64,000 bases of DNA from Pseudoclavibacter sp. AY1H1. GTDB taxonomy: Bacteria; Actinomycetota; Actinomycetes; Actinomycetales; Microbacteriaceae. The DNA lies in NCBI RefSeq assembly GCF_002931055.1, contig NZ_PSXX01000007.1, forward strand, positions 1 to 64,000, read 5' to 3'. The number at the start of each line of letters is the position of its first letter. The first letter of the stretch is position 1. Both the position numbers and the translations under genes were made by a program. Shown here one piece after another: positions 21,256-29,477 of the stretch. A model generated the notes under the pieces. It did not search any database. It saw only the letters and a program-made list of their open reading frames with translations, and was not told the origin of the DNA.

Positions 21256-21632
21256 GCATCGCCGCGACGACACACCACGGCGCGGCGCAGCGAGGCACAA
21301 CACGACTCACCGCGAAGGCCCTGACTCGTGTCGCGTCAGCTGTCGCCGGTGACGCCCTCGGGGTCGACGCAGGCAACGTCAACGTCGACCTCGACGATCA
21401 CAACGGCAAACTCGCGCTCCGTGTGCGGACCGCCATCCGAGTTCCGTCGCTCGCCCGAATCCGTGAGCAGCCGAATGCGCTCGCGCGCAGCGGCGGTCCA
21501 CTTCTGGAGCGAGTCGAGAACGCCAAGACAACCATCCGAGACCGCGTGCAGAGCCTCACCGGCTCCCACGTGGACCAGGTCACCGTGCGGGTGACCGGGC
21601 TCGACATCAAACCAGAGGAGCGAGTCAGATGA
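21252..21632 (+). CDS. Asp23-like accessory protein
   Basis: 126 residues without membrane segments. LTAKALTRVASAVAGDALGV, a VNVDLDDHNGKLALRVRTAI strand pair and RVQSLTGSHVDQVTVRVTGL resemble a diverged Asp23 fold (helix, strands, then a terminal strand), but the similarity is weak by eye. The ATGA overlap at each end places it firmly in the operon. Its role is unknown; it may pair with the first-gene Asp23 protein. Confidence 0.75.
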   Translation: MSIAATTHHGAAQRGTTRLTAKALTRVASAVAGDALGVDAGNVNVDLDDHNGKLALRVRTAIRVPSLARIREQPNALARSGGPLLERVENAKTTIRDRVQSLTGSHVDQVTVRVTGLDIKPEERVR

Positions 21633-22210
21633 GCAGCCACACGTCGCTCTACTCCCGCGTCTCCCGACGCGAGACGCACTCGCCTCGGTCGGCGCTCGCG
21701 ATCGTCCTCGCCGTGCTGCTCATCGTCGTCGCAGCCTGGGGCGGCACCGAGGTGGTGCTCGCGCTCCTCGCCCTCCCGGCGCTCCTCGTGGCACCGGCTG
21801 ACATGTTCACCTCCACGCTCGGGGTGCTCGAGCAGCCCGCCCAGTACGTCGGCCCAGCCGGCGTCATCGTGGCCATCATCGGGCTGATCCTGCTCATCGC
21901 AGGCCTCGCCCCCGGTCGCCGTTCCCGCCACGCGCTGCGCTCCTCGCGGACCGCGACCGTCGCGGACAACGCGGTCATCGCCTCGGCGCTCGCCCGGCAC
22001 GCGGCCCTCGCCGGCAGCGTCAGCCCCGACAACGTCACCGTCTCGGTGTCCCACCGCCGCGCCGACGTACGCCTCACCCCCGCATCCGGGATGCCCGTCG
22101 ACGCCGCCTCCATCGAAGCGGCCGTCACACAGCAGCTCGAGCAGTACGAACTCACCCCCCGCGTCACCGCCAAGGTCCGCGTCGCAGAGAACGGGAAGGT
22201 CGGCGCATGA
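21629..22210 (+). CDS. DUF6286-like membrane protein of the Asp23 operon
   Basis: 193 residues: a basic N-terminus, two membrane helices (SALAIVLAVLLIVVAAWGGTEVV region and GPAGVIVAIIGLILLIAGLAPG), then a cytoplasmic domain with TVADNAVIASALARHAAL and VTVSVSHRRADVRLTPASG. Two helices plus a soluble C-terminal domain is also the AmaP layout, so an anchor role is plausible. Start and stop both overlap neighbours by four bases. Confidence 0.8.
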   Translation: MSSHTSLYSRVSRRETHSPRSALAIVLAVLLIVVAAWGGTEVVLALLALPALLVAPADMFTSTLGVLEQPAQYVGPAGVIVAIIGLILLIAGLAPGRRSRHALRSSRTATVADNAVIASALARHAALAGSVSPDNVTVSVSHRRADVRLTPASGMPVDAASIEAAVTQQLEQYELTPRVTAKVRVAENGKVGA

Positions 22211-22812
22211 ACAGCACGAACCGAGGCCTGAACCGGCTCCTCATCGTCGCCACAGGTCTGCTCCTGCTCACCGTCGGAGCAGCTGCGGCACTCGGCGCCT
22301 GGCTGCCCGGGGCGAAGGACACCTGGACCCCCATCTCCGAGACCGTGAACACGCAGGTCGGGAGCTGGCTCCAGCAGACACCCTTCCCCGGCACGGACTT
22401 CAGCTGGCTGATGATCGCCGTCGTCGCCGTCCTCGTGGTGGGCATCATCCTGCTCCTCGCCTTCGCCCTTCGACAGGGCCAGGGTCGGACGGGAACACTC
22501 ATCCACGACCGCAGCTCGGACACGGGACGCACCGTCGTCGACGTGTCCGTCGCACGCGACGCCCTCGCTGACGCACTCGGCGAACGTGACGAGTTCCTCT
22601 CGACCAGCGTCTCCGCGTACGACGTGAAACGCACCCCAACACTCAAGGTCTCGGCGACCTGCCGACGTGGTGTCTCGCCCAGGGACGCGACGGCGATCGT
22701 CGAGCAGAACCTCGAGGCGCTCGATGCGCTCCTCGGCCAGAAGGTGCCAGTCCTGCTGCAGTTGAGCGGCGGATTCCGCGCCAAGGTGCAGCAATCGACG
22801 CGCCTCCAGTAA
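22207..22812 (+). CDS. AmaP-like membrane protein of the Asp23 operon
   Basis: 201 residues with an N-terminal helix (LLIVATGLLLLTVGAAAALG), an extracytoplasmic loop, a second helix (WLMIAVVAVLVVGIILLLAF) and a cytoplasmic domain with VVDVSVARDALADALG and TLKVSATCRRGVSPRDATAI. The arrangement is the same as the preceding gene product, and the two may be distant paralogues. AmaP-like anchoring of Asp23 is inferred from context. It is separated by 64 bases from the downstream CsbD gene. Confidence 0.8.
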   Translation: MNSTNRGLNRLLIVATGLLLLTVGAAAALGAWLPGAKDTWTPISETVNTQVGSWLQQTPFPGTDFSWLMIAVVAVLVVGIILLLAFALRQGQGRTGTLIHDRSSDTGRTVVDVSVARDALADALGERDEFLSTSVSAYDVKRTPTLKVSATCRRGVSPRDATAIVEQNLEALDALLGQKVPVLLQLSGGFRAKVQQSTRLQ

Positions 22813-22876
22813 CCACGACTCCCCACCGCGGCACCCCGATTCCGAGGAACCGCACCCCCAACAGAAAGGAACTGCC

Positions 22877-23050
22877 ATGAGCGCAGGAGACAAGATCAAG
22901 AACGCAGCAGAAGAGTTCGGCGGCAAGGCCAAGGAAGCCCTCGGCAAGGCCACCGACAACGACAAGCTCGTCGCAGAGGGCCAGGCCGACCAGGCCAAGG
23001 CCAACGTGAAGCAGGCGGGCGAAGACGTCAAGGACGCCTTCAAGAAGTAG
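22877..23050 (+). CDS. CsbD-family small stress protein
   Basis: 57 residues, highly charged and helical: GDKIKNAAEEFGGKAKEALG, then DNDKLVAEGQADQAKANVK, the standard CsbD pattern. AGAAAGGA lies eight bases before the ATG at 22877. CsbD proteins are typically under general-stress control, and the role is unclear. It is last in the Asp23 operon and followed by a hairpin terminator, suggesting the whole unit is a stress or envelope response. Confidence 0.92.
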   Translation: MSAGDKIKNAAEEFGGKAKEALGKATDNDKLVAEGQADQAKANVKQAGEDVKDAFKK

Positions 23051-23066
23051 AGCTCACCAACACGCA

Positions 23067-23099
23067 GAAGCGGCAGCCGACCGAGTCGGCTGCCGCTTC
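23067..23099. terminator. Bidirectional hairpin terminator
   Basis: Perfect 14-bp arms (23067-23080 and 23086-23099) around a CCGAG loop, between the CsbD gene and the convergent monooxygenase gene. No clear T-run is present. Confidence 0.8.
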
Positions 23100-23164
23100 G
23101 CCGTGCCCCGGCGACTCGCAGACCTGCAAACTCCGCGTCGTCCGGCGGCTCGAGCAACGCCCGC

Positions 23165-24496
23165 CTAGGCGACCCGCGGGTCCTGACCGTACTGCGCAGG
23201 GGCCCCAAGGTGCTCTCGGAGCGTGGCGCCCGCGTAGTCGTCGGGGTAGATGCCCCGCTCTTGCAAAAGCGGGACCACCTGGTCGACGAACGCATCGATG
23301 CCGTCCTCGTTCACGTCGACCGATACCCAGAAGCCGTCGCAGGCCCCGGCCTCGAACCACTCCTGCATGTGGTCGGCGACCACACTCGCCGGGCCGACAG
23401 GCGTCGGGTGATAGTCGATGACGCCGTGCGCCAGGATGTCGCGGATCGTCCACCCCTCCCGGGCGATCTCGAGAGCCCTCGCCGAGCGCGGGTCGTACGG
23501 GTTCGGACTCGCGGCGGCCAGCTGGCCCGCGGTCAGCGGCTTGTCGATCTGTGCCGGATCCAGGGCCGATGGCAGGTTCAGCATCTGGCCCAGGTAGCCG
23601 ACGCGCGCAGGTGCGGAGAGCTCACCAAGGGCAACGCGGCGATCGAGCGCCTCACGCTTGGTCTTGCCGAGTGCTGGCATCACCCCGGCGAAGAACTTCA
23701 CGTCGTCGGGGTCGCGACCGGCTGCTTGAGCGACTTCCCGGAGGGCGTTTCGCTGTTCCCGCGCATCATCGATCGTGAACACGGCCCCGATGACGCCGCT
23801 GGCGTGACGACCGGCGATCTCTGCCCCGTTGGCTCCACCGCCGGCTGAGAAGATGACGGGCTGCCCCTGCTCCGAGGGTGGGATGTTGAGCGGCCCCCGG
23901 GACGCGACGTACTGGCCCTGCAGGTTGATCGGCCGAATCTTGTCGCGGTCGGCGAACTGCCCCGTCGCCGTGTCCTTGACCCAGGCGTCCTGCTGCCAGC
24001 TGCCCCAGAGCGCCTCGACGATCTGGATCGTCTCGTGGGCTCGCTGATACCGCTCGGGCCTCGGCGCGACGAGCTGCCCGAAGTTGGCGGCCGCCCCTGG
24101 GTCGCTCGTCGTGACCGCGTTCCACCCCGCGCGACCGTGGCTCATGATGTCGAGTGCCTTGAACTGGCGCGCGATGGTGAATGGCTCGTTGAAGGTCGTG
24201 GATGCGGTGGCGACCAGGCCGATCCGGTTGGTCTCGCGGGCGATCGCGGCGAGCGTCATGAGCGGATCGATGGAGATCATGAAGGATTCACGGGACAGAT
24301 CGACCTGCTCGCCCGGGAAGTCGGGGAAGAACAGGAACGCGAACTTGCCGCGCTCCGCGGCCTGGGCATACCGGACCTGCGCGTCGAAGCTCGTGTAGTT
24401 GGCCGGGTCCACGCCGGGAGCACGCCATGCTGAGCTCTGCGAGCCGTATCCGCTGCCGATGTGCAGCCCGAGGATCATCTGGCTCTTGGCCGTCAT
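23165..24496 (-). CDS. Flavin-dependent monooxygenase, NtaA/SnaA/DszA (LLM) family
   Basis: 443 residues of the bacterial-luciferase-like fold. Typical family stretches are FAFLFFPDFPGEQVD, ARETNRIGLVATASTTFNEPFTIARQF, MSHGRAGWNAVTTSDP and VIFSAGGGANGAEIAGRHA. These enzymes use reduced FMN delivered by a separate reductase to oxidise or cleave C-N, C-S or similar bonds; the substrate here is unknown. AGGAAG precedes the ATG at 24496. It is divergent from a TetR/reductase pair. Two near-identical inverted repeats between them suggest TetR control and induction by its substrate. Confidence 0.9.
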   Translation of the reverse strand: MTAKSQMILGLHIGSGYGSQSSAWRAPGVDPANYTSFDAQVRYAQAAERGKFAFLFFPDFPGEQVDLSRESFMISIDPLMTLAAIARETNRIGLVATASTTFNEPFTIARQFKALDIMSHGRAGWNAVTTSDPGAAANFGQLVAPRPERYQRAHETIQIVEALWGSWQQDAWVKDTATGQFADRDKIRPINLQGQYVASRGPLNIPPSEQGQPVIFSAGGGANGAEIAGRHASGVIGAVFTIDDAREQRNALREVAQAAGRDPDDVKFFAGVMPALGKTKREALDRRVALGELSAPARVGYLGQMLNLPSALDPAQIDKPLTAGQLAAASPNPYDPRSARALEIAREGWTIRDILAHGVIDYHPTPVGPASVVADHMQEWFEAGACDGFWVSVDVNEDGIDAFVDQVVPLLQERGIYPDDYAGATLREHLGAPAQYGQDPRVA

Positions 24497-24585
24497 TCGC
24501 TTCGCTTCCTGTCGATATCCGTGTGCGTGCGAGGACGTCTGCGCGCCTTTCGTGCTGGTGCGAGGCCTGGCACCCACAGCGAAAA

Positions 24586-24598
24586 GGAGATACTCTCC
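24586..24598. promoter_or_regulatory. Twin operator, site 1
   Basis: GGAGATACTCTCC is a perfect 5-bp inverted repeat (GGAGA/TCTCC) around TAC, in the divergent region between the monooxygenase and tetR. Confidence 0.65.
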
Positions 24599-24616
24599 AC
24601 TTCAGAAGGACGATAC

Positions 24617-24629
24617 GGAGAAGCTCTCC
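24617..24629. promoter_or_regulatory. Twin operator, site 2
   Basis: GGAGAAGCTCTCC has the same GGAGA/TCTCC half-sites around AGC. Its centre is 31 bases from site 1, about three helical turns, so two TetR dimers could bind one face of the DNA. Confidence 0.65.
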
Positions 24630-24651
24630 TCTTTGTCAACCGAGGTGCCAT

Positions 24652-25266
24652 ATGACTGAAGCAACGGCGGGAAGACCCCGCGCCCCACGAGCCGACGCTC
24701 GTCGCAACCGCGACCACATCCTCGACACCGCAGAGCAGTACTTCTCAGAGCACGGGGTCACTGGCTCGCTCGACGCGATCGCGAAGCGCGCTGGCATCGG
24801 CGCCGGCACTCTCTACCGCCACTTCCCAAACCGCGAGGCCCTGCTCGCCGCCTTGCTCACCGCACGCGACGAAACGCTTGTGGCCCGCCGCGACGAGCTC
24901 GGCGCTTCCGCCGAGAACGCAGCCGAGGCCCTGGACGGCTGGCTGAACGCGGTCACCGAATGGGCGTGCGCCTTCGATGGGCTCCCCGAACCGCTGCGCG
25001 TCGCGACGACCACCGAGCTGTCCCCCCTAGCGCTGACCTGCCAGGGCTTCATCACGACGACCGAGGAATTCCTCCTCGCCGCGCAGCGCGAGGGAAGCGC
25101 GCGCACCGACATCCGCGCGCTCGACCTCTTCCTCGCGGCGCTCGCAGCCAGCTGGGTGCGAGGCGCCGCGATGGCAGACGAGGCATCTGGCGCTGCGCTG
25201 GCGGCGCTCACGAGGAGCGGCTGGGAACTGCGAGCCGATCATTCAACCCCGAGGAGAGCAGCATGA
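24652..25266 (+). CDS. TetR-family regulator
   Basis: 204 residues. The N-terminal HTH is clear: RDHILDTAEQYFSEHGVTGS, LDAIAKRAGIGAGTLYRHFP and NREALLAALL. The C-terminal ligand domain (about 80-200) is not specific enough to name an inducer. It is divergent from the flavin monooxygenase, and its stop overlaps the reductase start (ATGA). It most likely represses both transcripts through the twin sites at 24586 and 24617. Confidence 0.92.
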   Translation: MTEATAGRPRAPRADARRNRDHILDTAEQYFSEHGVTGSLDAIAKRAGIGAGTLYRHFPNREALLAALLTARDETLVARRDELGASAENAAEALDGWLNAVTEWACAFDGLPEPLRVATTTELSPLALTCQGFITTTEEFLLAAQREGSARTDIRALDLFLAALAASWVRGAAMADEASGAALAALTRSGWELRADHSTPRRAA

Positions 25267-25970
25267 AGCGCATCGGAATCATCGGCAGCGGATCCATCGG
25301 AGCAGCGGTCGCCCGCCTGGCGGTCGCCGCGGATTGGGAGGTGCTGATCGCGAACTCGCGCGGGCCCGCATCGCTCGCCGAGCTGATCAGGGAGCTCGGC
25401 CCACGAGCGCGGGCTGGCACTGTGAACGAGGCCGTGCAGTTTGGTGACATCCCTGTGCTGGCCGTGCCGCTGGCGGCCTACCCCAAGCTCCCCCAGGCCA
25501 CCTTCGCGGGGAAGACGGTCCTGTCAACAGGGAACTACTACCCCCACCGCGACGGCCGCATCGAGCAGCTCGATACCCTCGCAACCACAACCGCCGAATA
25601 CGAGCAGTCTCTGCTTCCGGATGCACGCATCGTCAAGGCGTTCAACAGCATCCTCTTCACCCACATCCCGAATCTCGCCAACTCGACGCCACGCACCGCG
25701 CTGCCGATCGCCGGCGATGACGACGCCGCCAAGGCGGGAGTCTCCGAACTCGTGAACGCTCTCGGCTTCGACACCGTCGATGCCGGCACGCTTGCCGAGT
25801 CGTGGCGCTTCGAACCGGAGTCCGGTGCCTACACGCAGGTCTACGTGGCAGATCTTGACGCGTTCCACGCGGACTACCTCAGCGACCCAGGCGCGCCACT
25901 GCCTGCCAACCGGCTCCAGACACTCCTGGAGAAGTCGACTCGAGCGGATGTGGCCGCGCGGGAGTTCTGA
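25263..25970 (+). CDS. NADPH-dependent F420-reductase-like oxidoreductase
   Basis: 235 residues. The N-terminal Rossmann motif is IGIIGSGSIGAAVARLAVAADWEVLIANSRGP, with NSR in the NADP-phosphate-binding position. FAGKTVLSTGNYY and VKAFNSILFTHI fit the F420H2:NADP oxidoreductase-like fold. It may recycle a cofactor for, or act on a product of, the divergent flavin monooxygenase. True F420 use is not shown by the sequence. It is co-translated with tetR. Confidence 0.8.
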   Translation: MKRIGIIGSGSIGAAVARLAVAADWEVLIANSRGPASLAELIRELGPRARAGTVNEAVQFGDIPVLAVPLAAYPKLPQATFAGKTVLSTGNYYPHRDGRIEQLDTLATTTAEYEQSLLPDARIVKAFNSILFTHIPNLANSTPRTALPIAGDDDAAKAGVSELVNALGFDTVDAGTLAESWRFEPESGAYTQVYVADLDAFHADYLSDPGAPLPANRLQTLLEKSTRADVAAREF

Positions 25971-25996
25971 GCAGGGCGCGCCACCTCAGCCCTGCT
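25970..25996. terminator. Possible hairpin between convergent genes
   Basis: AGCAGGGC (25970-25977) and GCCCTGCT (25989-25996) form an 8-bp stem with an 11-base loop. It spans the ends of the reductase gene and the convergent hydrolase gene, with no T-run. Confidence 0.45.
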
Positions 25997-26849
25997 GCCT
26001 ACCCCGCCTGCCCGCCGGATCTCGGACGCCACTTGTCCACCGCGTGAGCTCAGCCGCGAGCGCTGCGGGAGCGTCCAGCTGGATCAGGTGGCCTGCGCCG
26101 TCGATGAGGGTGACCGAGGCGTTCGGGATGAGCGCGCCGAGCCGCTGTGCTCGGTCGCTCGGGATCCAGGTGTCCTCGCGCCCCCACACGATGTGCACGG
26201 GTTCCGTGAGGGTGCCGTAGCGCGGTTCGACCTCCGCCGTGAAGCGCTCGTCGGCCTGCGCGATCTGCCGGTAGAACGCCGCCTGCCCCTCCGCATCCGC
26301 CCACGGATCCACGAGCATGGCGAGGTCATCCGCGCTCAGGCCCTTGTGGCTGGCTCCGCGGATGTACGCCTCCACGGCGCCGCGATGCACCGCGGCCGGC
26401 AGCTGCTCGAACACCGGCGCGTGCTCTTTCACGAGGTTGAAGAACGGCGACCCCCACGGCGAGAGGGCGACGACGTCGACGAGTGCCAGCGACGCGTACG
26501 CGGCCCCGTGGAGCAGTCGAGCACGCAGTGCCACCGCGCCGCCGAAGTCGTGGGCGACGACGTGCGGCCGGTCGAGGCCCCAGGAGTCGAGCAGCTCGGC
26601 GAACAGCTCGCCCTGCACGCCGAGGTCGACGGCATGCGACGGGTCCTTCGACGAGGAGCCGTAACCGGGCATGTCCCACAGGTAGACGGTGAACTGCGCG
26701 GAGAGGGCCTCCGCGATCGGCCGCCACAGCGCCGACGACCACGGGGTGCCGTGCAGGAAGACGAGGGCTGACCCTTCCCCGAAGCTGTCCCAGCGCACGG
26801 TCCTCCCGCGCCAGGAGAACACGTTGGGCAGGCTCTCGTCGCTCATCAT
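25986..26849 (-). CDS. Alpha/beta hydrolase with Asp nucleophile (epoxide hydrolase/dehalogenase type)
   Basis: 287 residues of the alpha/beta-hydrolase fold. HGTPWSS (34-40) supplies the oxyanion region. The nucleophile elbow is VVAHDFGGA with Asp101 in place of the usual Ser. An acidic residue lies in WGREDTWIP, and GAGHLIQLD gives the catalytic His near 264. An Asp nucleophile is the mark of haloalkane dehalogenases, fluoroacetate dehalogenases and epoxide hydrolases rather than esterases. The substrate is not determinable. It converges on the reductase gene with a shared hairpin. Codons 1 and 2 are both ATG. Confidence 0.88.
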   Translation of the reverse strand: MMSDESLPNVFSWRGRTVRWDSFGEGSALVFLHGTPWSSALWRPIAEALSAQFTVYLWDMPGYGSSSKDPSHAVDLGVQGELFAELLDSWGLDRPHVVAHDFGGAVALRARLLHGAAYASLALVDVVALSPWGSPFFNLVKEHAPVFEQLPAAVHRGAVEAYIRGASHKGLSADDLAMLVDPWADAEGQAAFYRQIAQADERFTAEVEPRYGTLTEPVHIVWGREDTWIPSDRAQRLGALIPNASVTLIDGAGHLIQLDAPAALAAELTRWTSGVRDPAGRRGRQQG

Positions 26850-26935
26850 CCAACGATTGTGTCAGCCGCGCGGGCGGCCCCGGTTGTGACGGCGAGCTGG
26901 CGTCCCGCTCGAAGGCGGCACGCCAGCCCTCCGCC

Positions 26936-29353
26936 TCAGAGGTTCGCGGCGAGCCTCGTCCACGTCTCCACGACGCTGTCCGGGTTGAGCGACAGCGAGG
27001 AGATGCCACGGTCGAACAGGTACTGGGCGAGTTCGGGATGGTCGCTCGGCGCCTGCCCGCAGATGCCGACGTAGCGTCCGTGCTTCGCGCAGGCGTCGAT
27101 CGCGAGGTCGATGAGGCGAAGCACCGCGGGGTTGCGCTCGTCGAAGCTGTCCGAGATGAGGCCGGAGTCGCGGTCGATGCCGAGCGTCAGCTGCGTGAGG
27201 TCGTTCGAGCCGATGGAGAAGCCGTCGACGAGCTCCAGGAATTGCTCTGCGAGGAGCGCGTTGGAGGGCACCTCGCACATCATGATCACCTCGAGGCCGT
27301 TCTGGCCGCGGCGCAGCCCGTTCTCCGCGAGGCGCTCGACAACCGCGCGGGCCTCCTCGACCGTGCGCACGAATGGGATCATGACCTTCACGTTCGTGAG
27401 CCCCATGTCGTCCCGGACGACCCTGATCGCCTCGCACTCGAGCGCGAACGCCTCGGCGAAGTCGTCGGAGATGTACCTCGCGGCACCGCGGAAGCCGAGC
27501 ATCGGGTTCTCCTCGACGGGCTCGTAGCGGGCACCCCCGAGCAGCCCCGCGTACTCGTTCGACTTGAAGTCGGAGAGCCGCACGATGACGGGCTTCCCGT
27601 CGAACGCGGCGGCGAGCGTCGCGACGCCCTCGGCGAGGCGGCGCACGAAGAAGTCGGCGGGAGAGTCGTAGGCGGCGATGCGCTCGTCGATGGCGGCGCG
27701 GATGCTCGCCTCCTGGTCGTCGAGCTCGAGCAGCGCACGGGGGTGCACGCCGATCTGGCGCGAGATGACGAACTCCATGCGCGCGAGCCCCACGCCGTCG
27801 TTCGGCAGGGCGGCGAGCGTGAACGCGGCGTCCGGGTTGCCGACGTTGAGCATGATCTTGCCCGGCAGCTCCGGGAAGGAGTCGAGCTCGATGCGCTCGA
27901 CCTCGATGGGGAGGATGCCGGCGAGCACAGCCCCCGTCTCGCCCTCGGCGCAGGTCACGGTGACCTCGTCGCCGTCCGAGAGGCGCTCGGTCGCGTCGCC
28001 GGCCCCGACCACGGCGGGCACGCCGAGCTCGCGGGCGATGATCGCGGCGTGACAGGTGCGGCCGCCGCGGTTCGTGACGATCGCGGAGGCGCGCTTCATG
28101 ATCGGCTCCCAGTCGGGGTCGGTCATGTCGGCGACCAGCACGTCACCCTGGCGGAACTCGCTCATCTGCGAGGGGGAGGTGAGCAGGCGCACGACGCCAG
28201 CGCCGATGCGCTGCCCGATCGCCCGACCTTCGACGAGCGTCGCGCTGCGCTCCAGCAGGCTGTGCCGCTCGAGAGTGCCGGCAGCTCGCCGCGAGACGAC
28301 GGTCTCCGGGCGGGCCTGCAGGATGTAGATGCGCCCGTCGATGCCGTCCTTGCCCCACTCGATGTCCATGGGCCGCCCGTAGTGCTCCTCGATCGCGAGC
28401 GCCGCCTCGGCCAGCTCGGTGACCTCGGCGTCGGTGACGGAGAACTGGCGCTGCGCATCCGGTGCCGTCTCGACGAACTCGGTGGTGCGCCCGACGCGGG
28501 TGTCGTCCGTGAAGACCATGCGGGTCGCCTTGCTGCCGACTCGGCGCGACAGCACGGCGGGCCGCCCCTCGCGGAGGGTGCGCTTGTGCACCGTGAACTC
28601 GTCGGGGTTGACCGCGCCCTGCACGACCCCCTCGCCCAGCCCGTAGGCGCTCGTCACGAACACCGCGCCGTCGTAACCCGACTCGGTGTCGACGCTGAAC
28701 ATGACCCCGGCTGCGCCCTCGTCGGAGCGCACCATGCGCTGCACGCCGACGGAGATCGCGATGCCGGTGTGCGCGAAGCCCTGGTGCACGCGGTAGGCGA
28801 TGGCGCGGTCGGTGAACAGCGACGCGAAGACCTTGCGGGTGGCGGCGAGCACGTTCTCGATGCCCGCGATGTTGAGGAACGTCTCCTGCTGCCCCGCGAA
28901 CGACGCGTCCGGCAGGTCCTCCGCGGTGGCGCTCGAGCGCACCGCGACGAGCAGCTGGGCGTCGGTCTCCGCGTCCAGACGGGCGAAGGCTTCGCGCATG
29001 GCTGCTTCGAGCTCCGCGGCGAGCGGGGCGGCCTCGATGCGAGCGCGGATGCGGGCGCCGACGATCGCGAGGCGCGCCACGTCGTCGACGTCGAGGCCCA
29101 CGATCTCACCGCGGATCCACGCGTCGATGCCCGTCTCGCGCAGGTGCCGGTTGAAGGCGCTCGCCGTCGTGGCGAAGCCGTCCGGCACACGCACTCCGGC
29201 GTCCGTGAGGTTCGCGATGAGCTCGCCGAGCGAGGCGTTCTTGCCGCCAACCTCGGGGATGTCCGAGAGGCGCACCGCGCTGAAGGGGAGGACGTACGCC
29301 TCGTTGCTCGCGGATGCGTCTGCGGAGGTCGGGGGTTCGTGGAGCAGCGTCAT
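26936..29353 (-). CDS. ppsA: Phosphoenolpyruvate synthase
   Basis: Makes PEP from pyruvate and ATP (AMP and phosphate released), needed for gluconeogenesis on acetate, lactate or propionate. The 805-residue protein has the family length. An ATP-grasp domain (about 15-350) contains [30 protein letters not shown] and DIEWGKDG. The swivelling domain carries phospho-His435 in [21 protein letters not shown]. The PEP/pyruvate barrel has [16 protein letters not shown] and GICGQAPSD with the catalytic Cys. The ATG at 29353 is consistent. It is divergent from a RamB-like regulator with 124 bases between, which suggests carbon-source control. Confidence 0.95.
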   Translation of the reverse strand: MTLLHEPPTSADASASNEAYVLPFSAVRLSDIPEVGGKNASLGELIANLTDAGVRVPDGFATTASAFNRHLRETGIDAWIRGEIVGLDVDDVARLAIVGARIRARIEAAPLAAELEAAMREAFARLDAETDAQLLVAVRSSATAEDLPDASFAGQQETFLNIAGIENVLAATRKVFASLFTDRAIAYRVHQGFAHTGIAISVGVQRMVRSDEGAAGVMFSVDTESGYDGAVFVTSAYGLGEGVVQGAVNPDEFTVHKRTLREGRPAVLSRRVGSKATRMVFTDDTRVGRTTEFVETAPDAQRQFSVTDAEVTELAEAALAIEEHYGRPMDIEWGKDGIDGRIYILQARPETVVSRRAAGTLERHSLLERSATLVEGRAIGQRIGAGVVRLLTSPSQMSEFRQGDVLVADMTDPDWEPIMKRASAIVTNRGGRTCHAAIIARELGVPAVVGAGDATERLSDGDEVTVTCAEGETGAVLAGILPIEVERIELDSFPELPGKIMLNVGNPDAAFTLAALPNDGVGLARMEFVISRQIGVHPRALLELDDQEASIRAAIDERIAAYDSPADFFVRRLAEGVATLAAAFDGKPVIVRLSDFKSNEYAGLLGGARYEPVEENPMLGFRGAARYISDDFAEAFALECEAIRVVRDDMGLTNVKVMIPFVRTVEEARAVVERLAENGLRRGQNGLEVIMMCEVPSNALLAEQFLELVDGFSIGSNDLTQLTLGIDRDSGLISDSFDERNPAVLRLIDLAIDACAKHGRYVGICGQAPSDHPELAQYLFDRGISSLSLNPDSVVETWTRLAANL

Positions 29354-29420
29354 GGTGAGTCCTTGGGTGTCGTCGTTGACGGTTGTTGACGGGATGAACT
29401 CAGTATTCGTCGCGAACTAA

Positions 29421-29454
29421 GCACTCTTTCGTGAAAATGCGTGTAAAGAAGTGC
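29421..29454. promoter_or_regulatory. Inverted repeat in the ppsA/regulator divergent region
   Basis: GCACTCTTT (29421-29429) and AAAGAAGTGC (29445-29454) form imperfect inverted half-sites separated by 15 bases, overlapping the probable promoter region of the regulator gene. A possible -10 (TAGCGT, 29466-29471) lies six bases before the ATG at 29478, implying a leaderless transcript. The A/T-rich half-sites recall RamB sites only loosely. Confidence 0.5.
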
Positions 29455-29477
29455 TGTTCTTGCGCTAGCGTCATGCT

